NCBI GenBank assembly: GCA_002281855.1
Contig: NCHQ01000006.1
Coordinates: 1-64,000 of the forward strand
Origin: Rhodospirillales bacterium 24-66-33
GTDB taxonomy: Bacteria; Pseudomonadota; Alphaproteobacteria; Reyranellales; Reyranellaceae
DNA length: 64,000 nt
Reading direction: 5' to 3'
Under the pieces are notes generated by a model, which was given only the letters and a program-made list of their open reading frames with translations, had not been told where the DNA came from and made no database searches. The translations under genes were made by a program, and so were the position numbers. Positions 33,771-42,716 of this stretch are shown piece by piece (position 1 is the first letter of the stretch; the number at the start of each line of letters is the position of its first letter).

Positions 33771-35126
33771 TCAAAGATCTATCGACCTTACCTCTGCATA
33801 CAGAACCCTGGCGGCAAGCACCAACTGCTTCGTGTTTACTCGCCACTGTGGTCGAACCTTTGCCTTTCCGTCCGCGTAAATCGAATGCGCTGGATCGTAG
33901 AACACCAAACCACGATGTATGGCCCTCAGAAGACGCCAGACGTCTGTGCCTTCTCCTACCACGATCTTCTCGTGATACCGGTAGTCGCTTCCATGCGCAG
34001 CAATGGCCGACGGTCGGCTCTCGTAGGTGACGTATAGCGCAGAAGCGTGCTTGTTGTTCCAAGCGTTTGCAAGTCGCGCCAGCGACCACGATGCAACAAC
34101 TACTCCAGTCTCAGGCAAGCGAAGCTCAACGGCTACAGCCGCCGGATCCTGAAACTTGTCTTCAGTGGCGTCATATCCTTCAACAACAAGCACCATTCCA
34201 TTTGTTTGATTTGGAAAGCCGGATCGATACATGCCGGTAAAGCGTCTACTGCCATCGCCTTTCTTGGCATCGCTCCCGAACTTGTCCATGAACTCACGGA
34301 ACGTGTGTGAGCCTTGATAACCGCCGTCGGGACTCGGGGTCATAAGACTTATTCTGGACCCGCCATGTGCCTTGATTTCATAACCGTGCTTGTCCGGCGA
34401 CTGTTTGGCGTTAGCGGAGACACCTAACAAAGCCTCAAGCGTGAAGCCCGCACCCTGTGCACCCTTGAACGCCTGCGGTGAAGCGGCGCCGGGCCTCAAG
34501 ATTACCGAAGGGTGCCAACCGCCCTTCACGATAACATGCAACTCTGCTCTCAAGAGATCGAACGGCGTCGAACCGACCGAACCTCCGATCGGCAACACGC
34601 GAAGGACACGTGCTCCAGGCAGCTCAGGAAGAACGGGGAAATTGTTCGCGAGATCATCGGTCTGCTCGGTAAGGACGTAGCCCACCACTCGACCTGTCGA
34701 ACGCACTCCCAAGGCAAGAATGCGCCTACCGTACTGTGCTTGCTTGGTGCGCCTGAGACTGTCCGGAGGATGATCACATCCTTTGAGGAATCCAGACAAC
34801 CTCACTTCAGGATACTGGAAATAGTCAATAATGCGGGTATTCGGAGCAAGGTGCTCCTTCCCTTGTGCATCCAGCCAAGCAAAGTCCAGTGCTGCTTCGA
34901 GCTTTGGCCGACCTTTTGCTGACTCTCTCTTGGCCGTACTTTGGCTCGCCGATCGCGTCCCGATGCTTGCCGGAAAAAGATTGGCTACGCCGTCCAGACC
35001 GGATCCGAGGTAAATCTGATTCTTGTCGTTGTCCTGCTGCTTTGCCAGCAGCTTTATGTAGATCGTCTTGACGCCGAGTGGAGCGAACAATTTCTTCAGA
35101 TCATTGATGCCTTGTAAGCCAGCCAA
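33771..35126 (-). CDS. MvaI/BcnI-type restriction endonuclease
   Basis: A 451-residue protein whose middle part (about 225-300) carries the MvaI/BcnI family nuclease core: GAGFTLEALLGV with Glu231, PDKHGYEIKAH with Asp245 and Glu250-x-Lys252, and SLMTPSPDGGYQG. MvaI cuts CCWGG and BcnI cuts CCSGG as monomers. The N-terminal 220 residues are longer than in MvaI (246 aa) and contain a segment I do not recognise, perhaps an accessory DNA-binding domain. It is convergent with dcm-vsr, ending 15 nt from vsr. Low GC marks it as part of the same acquired island. Confidence 0.87.
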   Translation of the reverse strand: MAGLQGINDLKKLFAPLGVKTIYIKLLAKQQDNDKNQIYLGSGLDGVANLFPASIGTRSASQSTAKRESAKGRPKLEAALDFAWLDAQGKEHLAPNTRIIDYFQYPEVRLSGFLKGCDHPPDSLRRTKQAQYGRRILALGVRSTGRVVGYVLTEQTDDLANNFPVLPELPGARVLRVLPIGGSVGSTPFDLLRAELHVIVKGGWHPSVILRPGAASPQAFKGAQGAGFTLEALLGVSANAKQSPDKHGYEIKAHGGSRISLMTPSPDGGYQGSHTFREFMDKFGSDAKKGDGSRRFTGMYRSGFPNQTNGMVLVVEGYDATEDKFQDPAAVAVELRLPETGVVVASWSLARLANAWNNKHASALYVTYESRPSAIAAHGSDYRYHEKIVVGEGTDVWRLLRAIHRGLVFYDPAHSIYADGKAKVRPQWRVNTKQLVLAARVLYAEVRSIDL

Positions 35127-35176
35127 CTCAACCTCCCCATTGGTGAGTCTCGGTTACCGTTCTCGTCCGTGAAACC

Positions 35177-36496
35177 TCACCCCCCCGCCGCCTTGATCCT
35201 CTCCTCCAGCATCCCGCGGATCGGCGCGTCGGCCGGCAACAACGCCAGCAGCGTCTTCCAGCGCTGCAGCGCCGCCGGCTTGTTGCCCGCGGCTTCGGCG
35301 GCGACGCCCAGGTAGAACAGGGCCAGCGCGTTGCGCGGCTCGGCCTTCTCCAGCCGCTCCAGCACGGCCACGGCCTGCGGCGAGGGCACGGCGCCGGGTG
35401 CGAGCTGGCGCACATGCGCCTCGGCCCAGTCGGCCAGGATGCGCGCGTCGACGGGGGCCAGCGTGTCGGCGCGGCCGTAGGCATCGGCGGCGCTGGCGTT
35501 CTCGCCCAGCACCTTCCAGGCATTGGCCAGGCGCAGCCAGCCGGCGCGGTCCTGCGGCGCGTCGGCGAGGCGCGCGGCCAGCCCCTCGACCATGGAGCGG
35601 ATCGCCTGCTGGCGCTGCTCCGGCGTGAGCTGGGCCATCGCCTCCTGCTGCTCGCGGCTGGGCTGCGGCGTGGTGGATTGCGGGGACTGCGTTGATGGGG
35701 CGGGCGGTGGCGCGGCCGGCGGCAGCTCGATCCCGGCGGCCTTCGCCACCCGCGCGATCTCGGCGCGCAGCATCGGCAGCCAGGGCGCGTCGGGCGGGCT
35801 GCCGGCCTCGAGGGCGCGCCAGCGGGCGATCGCGGCCTTCGAGTCGCCGCTCTGCGCCTCGTGCAGGCCGAGATAGTAGAGGATGCGCGCATCGTCGGGC
35901 CGCGCCGGGAGAGCCCGCTGCAGCGCCTCGAGCGCCGGTTGCGTGACCGTGCCGCCGGCCTCCAGGGTCAGGCCTTCGCCCAGCGCCGCCAGCGCTTCGG
36001 CGTCGTTGGGGTCCTGCGCCAGGCGGGCGCGCGCCTCGGCCAGCAGGCCGGCGACGTCCATCTGGCGGGACGGGGCGGGGCGTTCGGTGCCGCGATCGGC
36101 AAACGGCGCGGCGGGCAGGCCGGGGCGGCCGACCTGGAGATAGAGGCCGAGCGCCAGCAGCGGCACGAACAGCGAGAGCGCGGGCGGCAGCCACTTCTGC
36201 ACCGCGTCGGAGGAGCGCGCGGCCTTGGCGGTGCCCTTGGTGGTGCCCAAGGCGCTGCCCGTGGCGGCGTCGCCGGCGGCCAGCATGCGGCGCTCGATCT
36301 CGGTGCGGGCGGCGGCGGCCTCGGCGGCCTTCAGCGTGCCGGCTTCGCGCTCGCGCTCCAGCTCGGCCAGCTGGTCGCGGTAGATCGCCAGTTCGCCGGA
36401 GAGCCGGTCGCGGGCGGGCAGGCGCATCCGCAGCAGCGGCCAGAGAAGGGCGGCAACGGTCGCGGTGGTGAGCAGCGCCAGCAGGAATTCGAGCAT
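35177..36496 (-). CDS. ccmI: cytochrome c-type biogenesis protein CcmI
   Basis: A 439-residue protein of the ccm operon that holds apocytochrome c for heme ligation. Two membrane segments (about 2-19 and 100-120) flank a cytosolic loop with a Leu/Glu-rich coiled coil (AIYRDQLAELEREREAGTL). The periplasmic part contains TPR-like repeats (about 140-215 and 300-435) separated by a Pro-rich linker. The frame opens upstream through ccmH, but the ATG at 36496 is the family start, 5 nt after the ccmH stop. It is the last ccm gene before the restriction-modification island. Confidence 0.9.
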   Translation of the reverse strand: MLEFLLALLTTATVAALLWPLLRMRLPARDRLSGELAIYRDQLAELEREREAGTLKAAEAAAARTEIERRMLAAGDAATGSALGTTKGTAKAARSSDAVQKWLPPALSLFVPLLALGLYLQVGRPGLPAAPFADRGTERPAPSRQMDVAGLLAEARARLAQDPNDAEALAALGEGLTLEAGGTVTQPALEALQRALPARPDDARILYYLGLHEAQSGDSKAAIARWRALEAGSPPDAPWLPMLRAEIARVAKAAGIELPPAAPPPAPSTQSPQSTTPQPSREQQEAMAQLTPEQRQQAIRSMVEGLAARLADAPQDRAGWLRLANAWKVLGENASAADAYGRADTLAPVDARILADWAEAHVRQLAPGAVPSPQAVAVLERLEKAEPRNALALFYLGVAAEAAGNKPAALQRWKTLLALLPADAPIRGMLEERIKAAGG

Positions 36497-36501
36497 GGCC
36501 G

Positions 36502-36957
36502 TCAGCCCTTCAGGAGCGCGTCGAGGCGGCGGCGCTCCTCCTCGTCGAGCGGTTTGGGTGCTGCGATCGGTGTGTGCCGGCGGCGGCGCGCGGCGAGGAG
36601 GAGCGCGGCGCCGGCGACCAGCAGCAGGAACGGCGCGCCCAGCCACAGGATGAGCGTGCCGGCCTTGAAGGGCGGCTTCAGCAGCACGTAGTCGCCGTAG
36701 CGCGCGACCATGTAGGCGAAGACGTCGCCGTCGCTGTCGCCGGCGGTCAGCCGCTCGCGCACCGCCCGGCGCATGTCGCGCGCCACCTCGGCCGAGGAAT
36801 CGTCGATCGACTGGTTCTGGCAGACGACGCAGCGCAACGCCCGCCCGATCTCGCGCGCGCGGGTTTCGAGCGCGGGGTCGGGCAGGATCTCGGACGGCTC
36901 GACGGCGAGGGCGGGGAGGGTGAACAGCAGAAGCAAGACGCAGCATAACGCCTTCAA
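36502..36957 (-). CDS. ccmH: cytochrome c-type biogenesis protein CcmH
   Basis: A 151-residue thiol oxidoreductase that keeps the CxxCH motif of apocytochromes reduced. The signal peptide is LCCVLLLLFTLPALAVEP, the redox motif is LRCVVCQNQS (Cys43/Cys46), and a C-terminal membrane anchor spans about 103-125. No ATG fits; the best start is a TTG at 36957, whose purine-rich ribosome-binding site lies in the edge of the repeat at 36958-37041. The start is therefore uncertain. It is followed by ccmI and preceded by ccmG. Confidence 0.88.
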   Translation of the reverse strand: MKALCCVLLLLFTLPALAVEPSEILPDPALETRAREIGRALRCVVCQNQSIDDSSAEVARDMRRAVRERLTAGDSDGDVFAYMVARYGDYVLLKPPFKAGTLILWLGAPFLLLVAGAALLLAARRRRHTPIAAPKPLDEEERRRLDALLKG

Positions 36958-37041
36958 GCTCCTCTCCCCCGCTAGGGGGAGAGGCAGGGTGAGGGGGCGA
37001 CGCACCCCCTCACCTAACCTCTCCCCCAAGGGGGAGAGGAA
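36958..37041. repeat. intergenic palindromic repeat, family C copy 1
   Basis: Arms of CTCCTCTCCCCC and GGGGGAGAGG surround CAGGGTGAGGGG and its inverted partner CCCCTCACCTAACC. The element fills the gap between ccmG and ccmH. The same arms occur at 39559-39659. Its minus-strand edge (GGGGGAGAGGAG) is purine-rich and sits where the ccmH ribosome-binding site should be. Confidence 0.75.
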
Positions 37042-37067
37042 CATGAAGAAGAGACGACGGGCGCCGA

Positions 37068-37607
37068 TCACTTCACCGCCCCCTTGAGGAACGGCAGGAT
37101 CGTCTCGTTCAGATCGCGCTCGGTGATCGGGCCGCGATAGTGGCGGCGCACGATGCCGGTGCCGTCGATCAGGTAGGTCTCGGGCACGCCGCTCAGGCCC
37201 CAGTCGAGGCCGGTCTTGCCGTCGAGGTCGAGGCCCGCGAGCTTGAAGGGATCGCCCAGCCGCTTCAGCCAGGGCAGCGCGTCGTCGCGCTTGTTCTTCC
37301 AGGCGATGCCGACGATCGTCGCGCCCTCGCGTTCGCGGAGTCGCGTGAACAGCGGATGCTCGGCGAGGCAGGGCGTGCACCAGCTCGCGAAGAAATTGAC
37401 GATCACCGGCTTGCCGGTACGCAGATCCGCATCGGTGAGCGGCGGCTCGCCCGGGCGCAGCGCCGGCAGATCGAGTTTCGGCGCCGGCCTTCCCACCACC
37501 ACCGAGCCGATCGAGGCGGGGTCGCGGCCGCTGGTCAGCGACCAGGCGAAGAAGCCCGCCATCAGCGCCAAGGTCAGCAGCGGCAGGATGAAGAGGAGGC
37601 GGCGCAT
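37068..37607 (-). CDS. ccmG: thiol:disulfide interchange protein DsbE/CcmG
   Basis: A 179-residue membrane-anchored periplasmic thioredoxin. The N-terminal anchor (about 4-24) precedes a thioredoxin fold with active-site WCTPC (Cys77/Cys80, in NFFASWCTPCLAEHP) and the cis-Pro segment SGVPETYLID. It reduces CcmH or apocytochrome thiols during cytochrome c maturation. The ATG directly abuts the ccmF stop, so the two are coupled. Confidence 0.93.
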   Translation of the reverse strand: MRRLLFILPLLTLALMAGFFAWSLTSGRDPASIGSVVVGRPAPKLDLPALRPGEPPLTDADLRTGKPVIVNFFASWCTPCLAEHPLFTRLREREGATIVGIAWKNKRDDALPWLKRLGDPFKLAGLDLDGKTGLDWGLSGVPETYLIDGTGIVRRHYRGPITERDLNETILPFLKGAVK

Positions 37608-39554
37608 CTATTCGGCCGGCTGAAGCGCGGGCTTGCGCGACGGCGCGCCGATGCGCAGCCGCCGGTCCGACAGCGAGACGAAGCCGCCCAGCGCGCACAG
37701 CGCCGCGCCCAGCCAGATCCACGGCGCCAGCGGGTTGAGATAGAGGCGGATCACCCAGCCCTGCTGCGGATTGCCCTCGCCCAGGGTGGCGTAGAAGTCG
37801 CGCAGCCCGTTGGTCTGGATCGCCGTCTCGGCCACCTGGCGGCGCTGCACGGTGAACAGCCGGCGCTCGGGCTGCAGCACGGTGTAGGGCTTGCCGCCGA
37901 CGCTGACGGCGAGCGTCGCGCGCTCCGCGATGTAGTTGGGGCCGCGCACCTCGTCCATGCGCTCGAGCTGCACCGAATAGCCGGCGAAGTCGATGCGGTC
38001 GCCGGGCTTCATCGTGTGCATCAGCTCGGTGTTCCACGACGAGGTCGCGACCGAGCCCAGCACGACGACGCCCAGCGAGGCGTGGGCGATCACCATGCCC
38101 AGGGTCGAGCGCGGGAGGGTGCGGAGCGTGCCGCTGCGCACGCGGTCGGTCAGGGACGCGAGGCTGCCGACGATCAGCCAGACGCCGAAGCCGAACGCGA
38201 GGGCCGCAAGCGTCGAGCGGCTGTCGATCATCGTCATCGCGACGACGATGGCGGCCAGCGACACGACCAGCGCCACGCGCAGGCGCATCAGGGCGGGCCA
38301 GAGTTCGGCGCGCTTCCAGCCGAGGAACGGGCCGACGCAGAGCGCGGCGAACAGCGGCGCGCAGAGCGGCACGAAGGTCGCGTTGAAGAACGGCGGGCCG
38401 ACCGAGACCTTGTTGCCGGTCAACAGGTCGAGGAACAGCGGATAGAGCGTGCCCAGCAGCACCGTGGCCGCGAGCGTGCACAGGAGCAGGTTGTTCAGGA
38501 TCAGCGCGCCCTCGCGGCTGACCGGCTGGAACAGGCCGCCGCCCTGCAGCTGCGGCGCGCGCCAGGCGTAGAGCGCGAGGCCGCCGCCGGTGACGAACAG
38601 CAGGAAGGCCAGGATGAACATGCCGCGCGCCGGATCCTGCGCGAAGGCATGCACCGAGGTCAGCACGCCCGAGCGCACCAGGAAGGTGCCGAGCAGCGAC
38701 AGCGAGAAGGCCAGCAGCGCCAGCAGCACCGTCCAGCTCTTCAGCGCATCGCGCTTCTCCACGACGATGGCCGAGTGCAGCAGCGCGGTGCCGGCCAGCC
38801 ACGGCATCAGCGAGGCGTTCTCGACGGGATCCCAGAACCAGAAGCCGCCCCAGCCCAGGATGTAATAGGCCCACCACGACCCCAGCGCGATGCCGAGCGT
38901 CAGGAAGCACCAGGCCGCCAGCGCCCACGGCCGCACCCAGCGCGCCCAGGCGGCATCGACCCGGCCTTCGAGCAGCGCGGCGACGGCAAAGGCATAGGTC
39001 ACCGAGAAGCCGACATAGCCGAGGTAGAGCAGCGGCGGATGGAAGGCGAGGCCGGGATCCTGCAGCAGCGGGTTCAGCCCGTTGCCGTCGGGCGGCGCCG
39101 GGAACACGCGCTGGAACGGGTTGGAGGTGAAGAGCAGGAAGGCCAGGAAGCCGACGCCGATCAGCGCCTGGATGGCCAGCACGCGGCTGCGCAGCGTGTC
39201 GGGCAGGTTGTTGCCGAAGACCGCGACCGCCGCGCCGAACAGCGCGAGGATCAGCGCCCACAAGAGCATCGACCCCTCGTGGTTCCCCCACACGCCGCTG
39301 ATCTTGTAGAGCAGCGGCTTGGCGGAGTGCGAATTGTCGACGACGTTGAGGACGGAGAAGTCCGACGTGACATAGGCCTGCGTCAGCGCGCCGAACGCCA
39401 GCAGCACGAGGAAGGCTTGCGTCAGCGCGGCGGTGCGGCCGAGGGCCATGAGCCTAAGATCACCGCGCGACGCGCCGACGAGCGGCAGCGTGCCTTGAAC
39501 CAGCGCAACGGCCAGCGCGAGGATCAACGAAAAATGACCAAGCTCCGGTATCAA
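37608..39554 (-). CDS. ccmF: cytochrome c heme lyase subunit CcmF
   Basis: A 648-residue membrane protein with about fourteen to fifteen transmembrane segments that carries out heme ligation to apocytochrome c with CcmH/CcmI. The tryptophan-rich signature WGGFWFWDPVENASLMPWL (about residues 222-240) and HSAIVVEKRDALKSW are visible, with His residues for heme b. Typical length is about 640-660. A palindromic repeat separates it from ccmE upstream, but strand and order keep it in the operon. Confidence 0.95.
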   Translation of the reverse strand: MIPELGHFSLILALAVALVQGTLPLVGASRGDLRLMALGRTAALTQAFLVLLAFGALTQAYVTSDFSVLNVVDNSHSAKPLLYKISGVWGNHEGSMLLWALILALFGAAVAVFGNNLPDTLRSRVLAIQALIGVGFLAFLLFTSNPFQRVFPAPPDGNGLNPLLQDPGLAFHPPLLYLGYVGFSVTYAFAVAALLEGRVDAAWARWVRPWALAAWCFLTLGIALGSWWAYYILGWGGFWFWDPVENASLMPWLAGTALLHSAIVVEKRDALKSWTVLLALLAFSLSLLGTFLVRSGVLTSVHAFAQDPARGMFILAFLLFVTGGGLALYAWRAPQLQGGGLFQPVSREGALILNNLLLCTLAATVLLGTLYPLFLDLLTGNKVSVGPPFFNATFVPLCAPLFAALCVGPFLGWKRAELWPALMRLRVALVVSLAAIVVAMTMIDSRSTLAALAFGFGVWLIVGSLASLTDRVRSGTLRTLPRSTLGMVIAHASLGVVVLGSVATSSWNTELMHTMKPGDRIDFAGYSVQLERMDEVRGPNYIAERATLAVSVGGKPYTVLQPERRLFTVQRRQVAETAIQTNGLRDFYATLGEGNPQQGWVIRLYLNPLAPWIWLGAALCALGGFVSLSDRRLRIGAPSRKPALQPAE

Positions 39555-39558
39555 GACG

Positions 39559-39659
39559 CCCCCTCACCCAGCCTCTCCCCCTCACGGGGGAGAGGAGGAA
39601 GAAAGAGGCGCCCGCCCTCATGCTCCTCTCCCCCTTGGGGGAGAGGCTGGGTGAGGGGG
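39559..39659. repeat. intergenic palindromic repeat, family C copy 2
   Basis: The outer ends are an exact inverted pair: CCCCCTCACCCAGCCTCTCC at the left and its complement ending at 39659. An inner GGGGAGAGG/CCTCTCCCCC pair is also present. The element lies between ccmE and ccmF inside the ccm operon. Confidence 0.75.
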
Positions 39660-39672
39660 TCCGCACCACCGG

Positions 39673-40107
39673 TCACTTCTTGTCTTTCCACTGTCCGCTT
39701 TCCTTGATCGCCTTCGCGACCTCCGGCGGCATGTAATTCTCATCATGCTTCGCCAGGATCTCGCGCGCCGTGAACACGCCGTCGGGGCCGATCGAGCCCT
39801 CGGCGATCACGCCCTGCCCCTCGCGGAACAGGTCGGGCAGGATGCCGCGATAGACGACCTTCAGGGTCTTGTGGGTGTCGGTGACCGTGAAGCGCACGGT
39901 CTGCCCGTCCTTCTGGACGCTGCCCTCCTCGACCAGGCCGCCCAGCCGGAAGCGGCGGTCGGGGCCGATGCTCTTCTCGGCGACCTGGGTCGGCGAATAG
40001 AAGAAGACGAGATTGTCGTTCAGCGCCGTGAGCACGAGCGCGGCGGCGACACCGAGCGTTCCCAGCGATCCCAGCAGCAACCACAGGCGACGGCGCTTCG
40101 GCGTCAT
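39673..40107 (-). CDS. ccmE: cytochrome c maturation heme chaperone CcmE
   Basis: A 144-residue heme chaperone. The N-terminal anchor (about 8-28) precedes an OB-fold domain. The covalent heme ligand is His121 in [11 protein letters not shown], with Tyr125 as axial ligand. It takes heme from CcmC and gives it to CcmF. The frame opens further upstream, but the ATG at 40107 overlaps the ccmD stop in an ATGA arrangement and gives the proper anchor. Confidence 0.95.
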   Translation of the reverse strand: MTPKRRRLWLLLGSLGTLGVAAALVLTALNDNLVFFYSPTQVAEKSIGPDRRFRLGGLVEEGSVQKDGQTVRFTVTDTHKTLKVVYRGILPDLFREGQGVIAEGSIGPDGVFTAREILAKHDENYMPPEVAKAIKESGQWKDKK

Positions 40108-40244
40108 CGCCGCCGCTCCAGCCCGCGCGCCGCCAGCTCGCGCCGCACCCGCTTGCGCGCGCCGAGCGAGGCGATCACCAGGCCGCCCAGAATGAGCGCG
40201 GCGACGAGATAGGAGCCGAGGATATAGGCCGCGTGGTTGCTCAT
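40104..40244 (-). CDS. ccmD: heme exporter protein CcmD
   Basis: A 46-residue single-pass membrane protein beginning [20 protein letters not shown], with a basic C-terminal tail ([18 protein letters not shown]). Small size, one membrane segment and position between ccmC and ccmE identify CcmD, which helps release holo-CcmE from CcmABC. Its start overlaps the end of ccmC and its stop overlaps the start of ccmE, each by 4 nt. Confidence 0.9.
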   Translation of the reverse strand: MSNHAAYILGSYLVAALILGGLVIASLGARKRVRRELAARGLERRR

Positions 40245-40960
40245 GCCGCGGCCTCGGCATTCTCGAGACGGCGGCGGTCGATCTCGGTCTCGGTGCGCAG
40301 CAGCACCAGGTAGACGAACAGGAAGAGCAGCGAGACTGCCATCCAGAGCAGCGGCACCAGGATCGAATTGTGGATCGCCGGCGCGTCGAGCCGCGTGATC
40401 GAGGCGGGCTGGTGCAGCGTGTTCCACCAGTCGACCGAGAACTTGATGATCGGCAGGTTGATCACGCCGATCAGCGCCAGGATGGCCGCCGCGCGATCGC
40501 CGCGCTCGGGCGAATCGTAGGCACGGCTGAGCGCAATGTGGCCGAGATAGAGGAAGAACAGCAGCAGCATCGAGGTGAGCCGCGCGTCCCACACCCAGTA
40601 GGTGCCCCACATCGGCCGTCCCCACAGCGAGCCGGTCAGCAGGCACACCGCCGCGAAGCTCGCGCCCACGGGGGCGGCCGCGCGCGCCATCAGCGCCGCC
40701 AGCGGATGGCGCCACACCAGCAGCGAGGCGCCGAGTGCCGCCAGCAGCGCGTAGCCGCCCATCGACAGCCAGGCGGACGGCACGTGCAGGAACATGATCC
40801 GCACCGTCTTGCCCTGCTGGTAATCCTCCGGCGCCACGAAGAAGGCCATGTAGACGCCGACCGCCAGCATCAGCACCGTGGCGAAGCCGAGGCCCGGCAG
40901 CACGCGCTGGCTGAAGCGGCGGAAACGTGCAGGATTTGCGAGAAAATGCAGGTCGGCCAT
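40241..40960 (-). CDS. ccmC: heme exporter/heme-handling protein CcmC
   Basis: A 239-residue membrane protein with six transmembrane segments and the tryptophan-rich WWD motif ([19 protein letters not shown]), plus conserved His residues ([11 protein letters not shown] and [10 protein letters not shown]) for heme. It loads heme onto CcmE. Two closely placed ATGs exist; GGGAGG is directly against the first (40969) and 9 nt from the second (40960), so the second is preferred. Confidence 0.95.
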   Translation of the reverse strand: MADLHFLANPARFRRFSQRVLPGLGFATVLMLAVGVYMAFFVAPEDYQQGKTVRIMFLHVPSAWLSMGGYALLAALGASLLVWRHPLAALMARAAAPVGASFAAVCLLTGSLWGRPMWGTYWVWDARLTSMLLLFFLYLGHIALSRAYDSPERGDRAAAILALIGVINLPIIKFSVDWWNTLHQPASITRLDAPAIHNSILVPLLWMAVSLLFLFVYLVLLRTETEIDRRRLENAEAAA

Positions 40961-40974
40961 CGGCCTCATCCTCC

Positions 40975-41640
40975 CTATTCGCCGGCTTGCCGCAAGGCTG
41001 CGGCAATCGCCCAAGGCGTCGTGGCCAGGGCGACCAATGCAAGAGCGGCGAGGATCGCGACATGTGTCACGATGCCGTCACCCGCCGCCAGGGTCTCGAT
41101 CGCGCCGGCGCCGAAGATCAGGGTCGGCACGCAGAGCGGCAGCGCGAGCAGCGCCAGCAGCGCGCCGGATTTGCGCGCGCCCAATGTCAGGGCCGCCGCG
41201 AGCCCGCCGATCAACGATAAAGTGGGGGTGCCGACCAGCAGGGTCGCGCCCAGCGCCAGCAGGCTCGGCCCGTCGAGGCCGAAAGCGATGCCCAGAACCG
41301 GCGCCAGCAGGCTGAGCGGCAGGCCGGTCACGATCCAGTGAGCCAGGCATTTGGCCAGCGCCGCCAGCTCGAGCGGCCACGGCGCCAGCAGCAGCAGGTC
41401 GAGCGTGCCGTCCTCGTAGTCGGCGGCAAACAGCCGCTCCAGCGACAGAAGTGCCGCGAACAATGCGGCGCACCACAGGACGCCGGCGGCGATGCGGGCG
41501 AGCACGTTGGTCTCCGGGCCGATGCCCAGCGGGAACAGCACCGTGGCCACGACGAAGAAGGCCAGCACCACCCCGACATCGCCCGGCCGCCGCAGCACCA
41601 GGCGCAGGTCGCGCGCGAGAAGCGTCGTGAAGCCGCTCAT
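40975..41640 (-). CDS. ccmB: heme exporter protein CcmB
   Basis: A 221-residue membrane subunit of the CcmABCD ABC complex, with six transmembrane segments. Recognisable family segments are LLARDLRLVLRRPGD, FFVVATVLFPLGIGPE, DYEDGTLDLLLLAPWPLE and LPLCVPTLIFGAGA. The ATG overlaps the ccmA stop by 4 nt. It works with CcmA to release heme-loaded CcmE using ATP. Confidence 0.94.
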   Translation of the reverse strand: MSGFTTLLARDLRLVLRRPGDVGVVLAFFVVATVLFPLGIGPETNVLARIAAGVLWCAALFAALLSLERLFAADYEDGTLDLLLLAPWPLELAALAKCLAHWIVTGLPLSLLAPVLGIAFGLDGPSLLALGATLLVGTPTLSLIGGLAAALTLGARKSGALLALLALPLCVPTLIFGAGAIETLAAGDGIVTHVAILAALALVALATTPWAIAAALRQAGE

Positions 41641-42296
41641 GGCTCGTCCCGCAGGCCGCCGCCGCGCAGGTCGAGCCGCTGCGCGCCCTCGATGCCCAGC
41701 TCGGCATGGGTCGCGGCGATGGCCAGTCCGCCGGCCGCGAGATGGGTCTGCAGCGCCGTCCGGAAGGCCGCCTGCGCCGGCGCGTCGAGCGCGTTCAGCG
41801 GCTCGTCGAGCAGCCAGAGCGGCGCCTGGGACAGCACGACCCGGGCCAGCGCCGTGCGGCGACGCTGACCCGCCGACAGGGTGCGCACTTCCCGGACGGC
41901 CAGTCCGGTGAGATCGAAGGCCAGCAGCGCGCCGTCCAGGCGGTCGCCAGCCTCGCCGCCGCGCAGCCGCTCGGCGATCAGCAGGTTCTCGACCACCGTG
42001 AGGTCGCCCTTCAGCCCCTCGAGATGGCCGAGCCAGGCCAGCCGGCCGCGCCAGGTCTCGGGATCCCCGGCGACGTCGACGCCGCGCCAGGAGATCGTGC
42101 CGGCCTCCGGCGGCGTCAGCCCGGCCAGCGCCCGCAGCAGGCTGGTCTTGCCGCTGCCGTTGCGTCCGGTCAGCGCCAGCAGCTCGCCCGCGCCCAGCCC
42201 GAAGGACAGGCGATCGAACACCGGCCGGCCGCCGCGGCGGCAGGACAGGTCTTTCACCTCGAAAACCGGGGGCACTTCGAGAAGCGGAGGCACCAT
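41637..42296 (-). CDS. ccmA: heme exporter ATP-binding protein CcmA
   Basis: A 219-residue ABC ATPase. Walker A is GRNGSGKT (44-51), the signature is LSAGQRRRTALARV, Walker B is LWLLDEPLNALD, and the H-loop is AATHAEL. Small size and first position in the ccm operon identify CcmA. The frame opens earlier, but the ATG at 42296 fits the family best. No clear promoter motif is visible in the preceding 60 nt. Confidence 0.93.
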   Translation of the reverse strand: MVPPLLEVPPVFEVKDLSCRRGGRPVFDRLSFGLGAGELLALTGRNGSGKTSLLRALAGLTPPEAGTISWRGVDVAGDPETWRGRLAWLGHLEGLKGDLTVVENLLIAERLRGGEAGDRLDGALLAFDLTGLAVREVRTLSAGQRRRTALARVVLSQAPLWLLDEPLNALDAPAQAAFRTALQTHLAAGGLAIAATHAELGIEGAQRLDLRGGGLRDEP

Positions 42297-42349
42297 GGGC
42301 GCCCTCCTAGCACGGGGGCAGCGGGCATGCGGGTCGCGGGCAAAGAAAA

Positions 42350-42384
42350 AGGCCGTCATCTCGGGGGAGGTGAGATGACGGCCT
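42350..42384 (-). terminator. intrinsic terminator downstream of the peptide ABC operon
   Basis: A perfect 13-bp stem (42350-42362 against 42372-42384) with a 9-nt loop is followed on the minus strand by TTTTTCTTT. It should stop transcription from the ABC/glycan genes before the ccm operon begins. Confidence 0.85.
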
Positions 42385-42479
42385 GAGCGCCTCCGAGGAG
42401 GCTAGAACGTGGCTTTGGGGGGACCACGTTCGGGGGAGATACAAGAAGGAAGATGGAAAGGCGGGGTGGCCGTCGCTAG

Positions 42480-42716
42480 ACCCAATTAGGGCAAAATCGG
42501 GGTATTTAGGCCTCGCCCCGCGCAGCGGGGCGCGGCCGGCAGGCGGCAGGGCCTGCAGGAGCGCAGCGACGAAGGCCCGAGAGCCTGCACCGTGCAGAAT
42601 AGATAAGAATTTCAGAGGCTTGAGGGTGGTTGGACCACCCTCATCCGTTCTGAGCCGTGCGGGCTCCCGGGCCTGATTACAGGCCCTGCCGCCCGCCACG
42701 CGTAAGCGCTGCGCGC
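42480..42716. other. gene-free region rich in stem-loops
   Basis: No convincing gene is seen. Several perfect hairpins follow each other: 42514-42532 (8-bp stem, GCA loop), 42621-42643 (10-bp stem, TGG loop), 42669-42686 (6-bp stem) and 42698-42724 (11-bp stem overlapping the permease stop codon). It could be a structured 3' untranslated region or a small RNA; no known RNA family was recognised. Confidence 0.4.

Noticed and set aside
37140..39707. 855-codon plus-strand open frame opposite ccmF/ccmG
   Set aside because: It is entirely antisense to well-recognised ccm genes and its product is low-complexity Arg/Ala/Gln/Asp-rich, typical of a GC-rich shadow frame.
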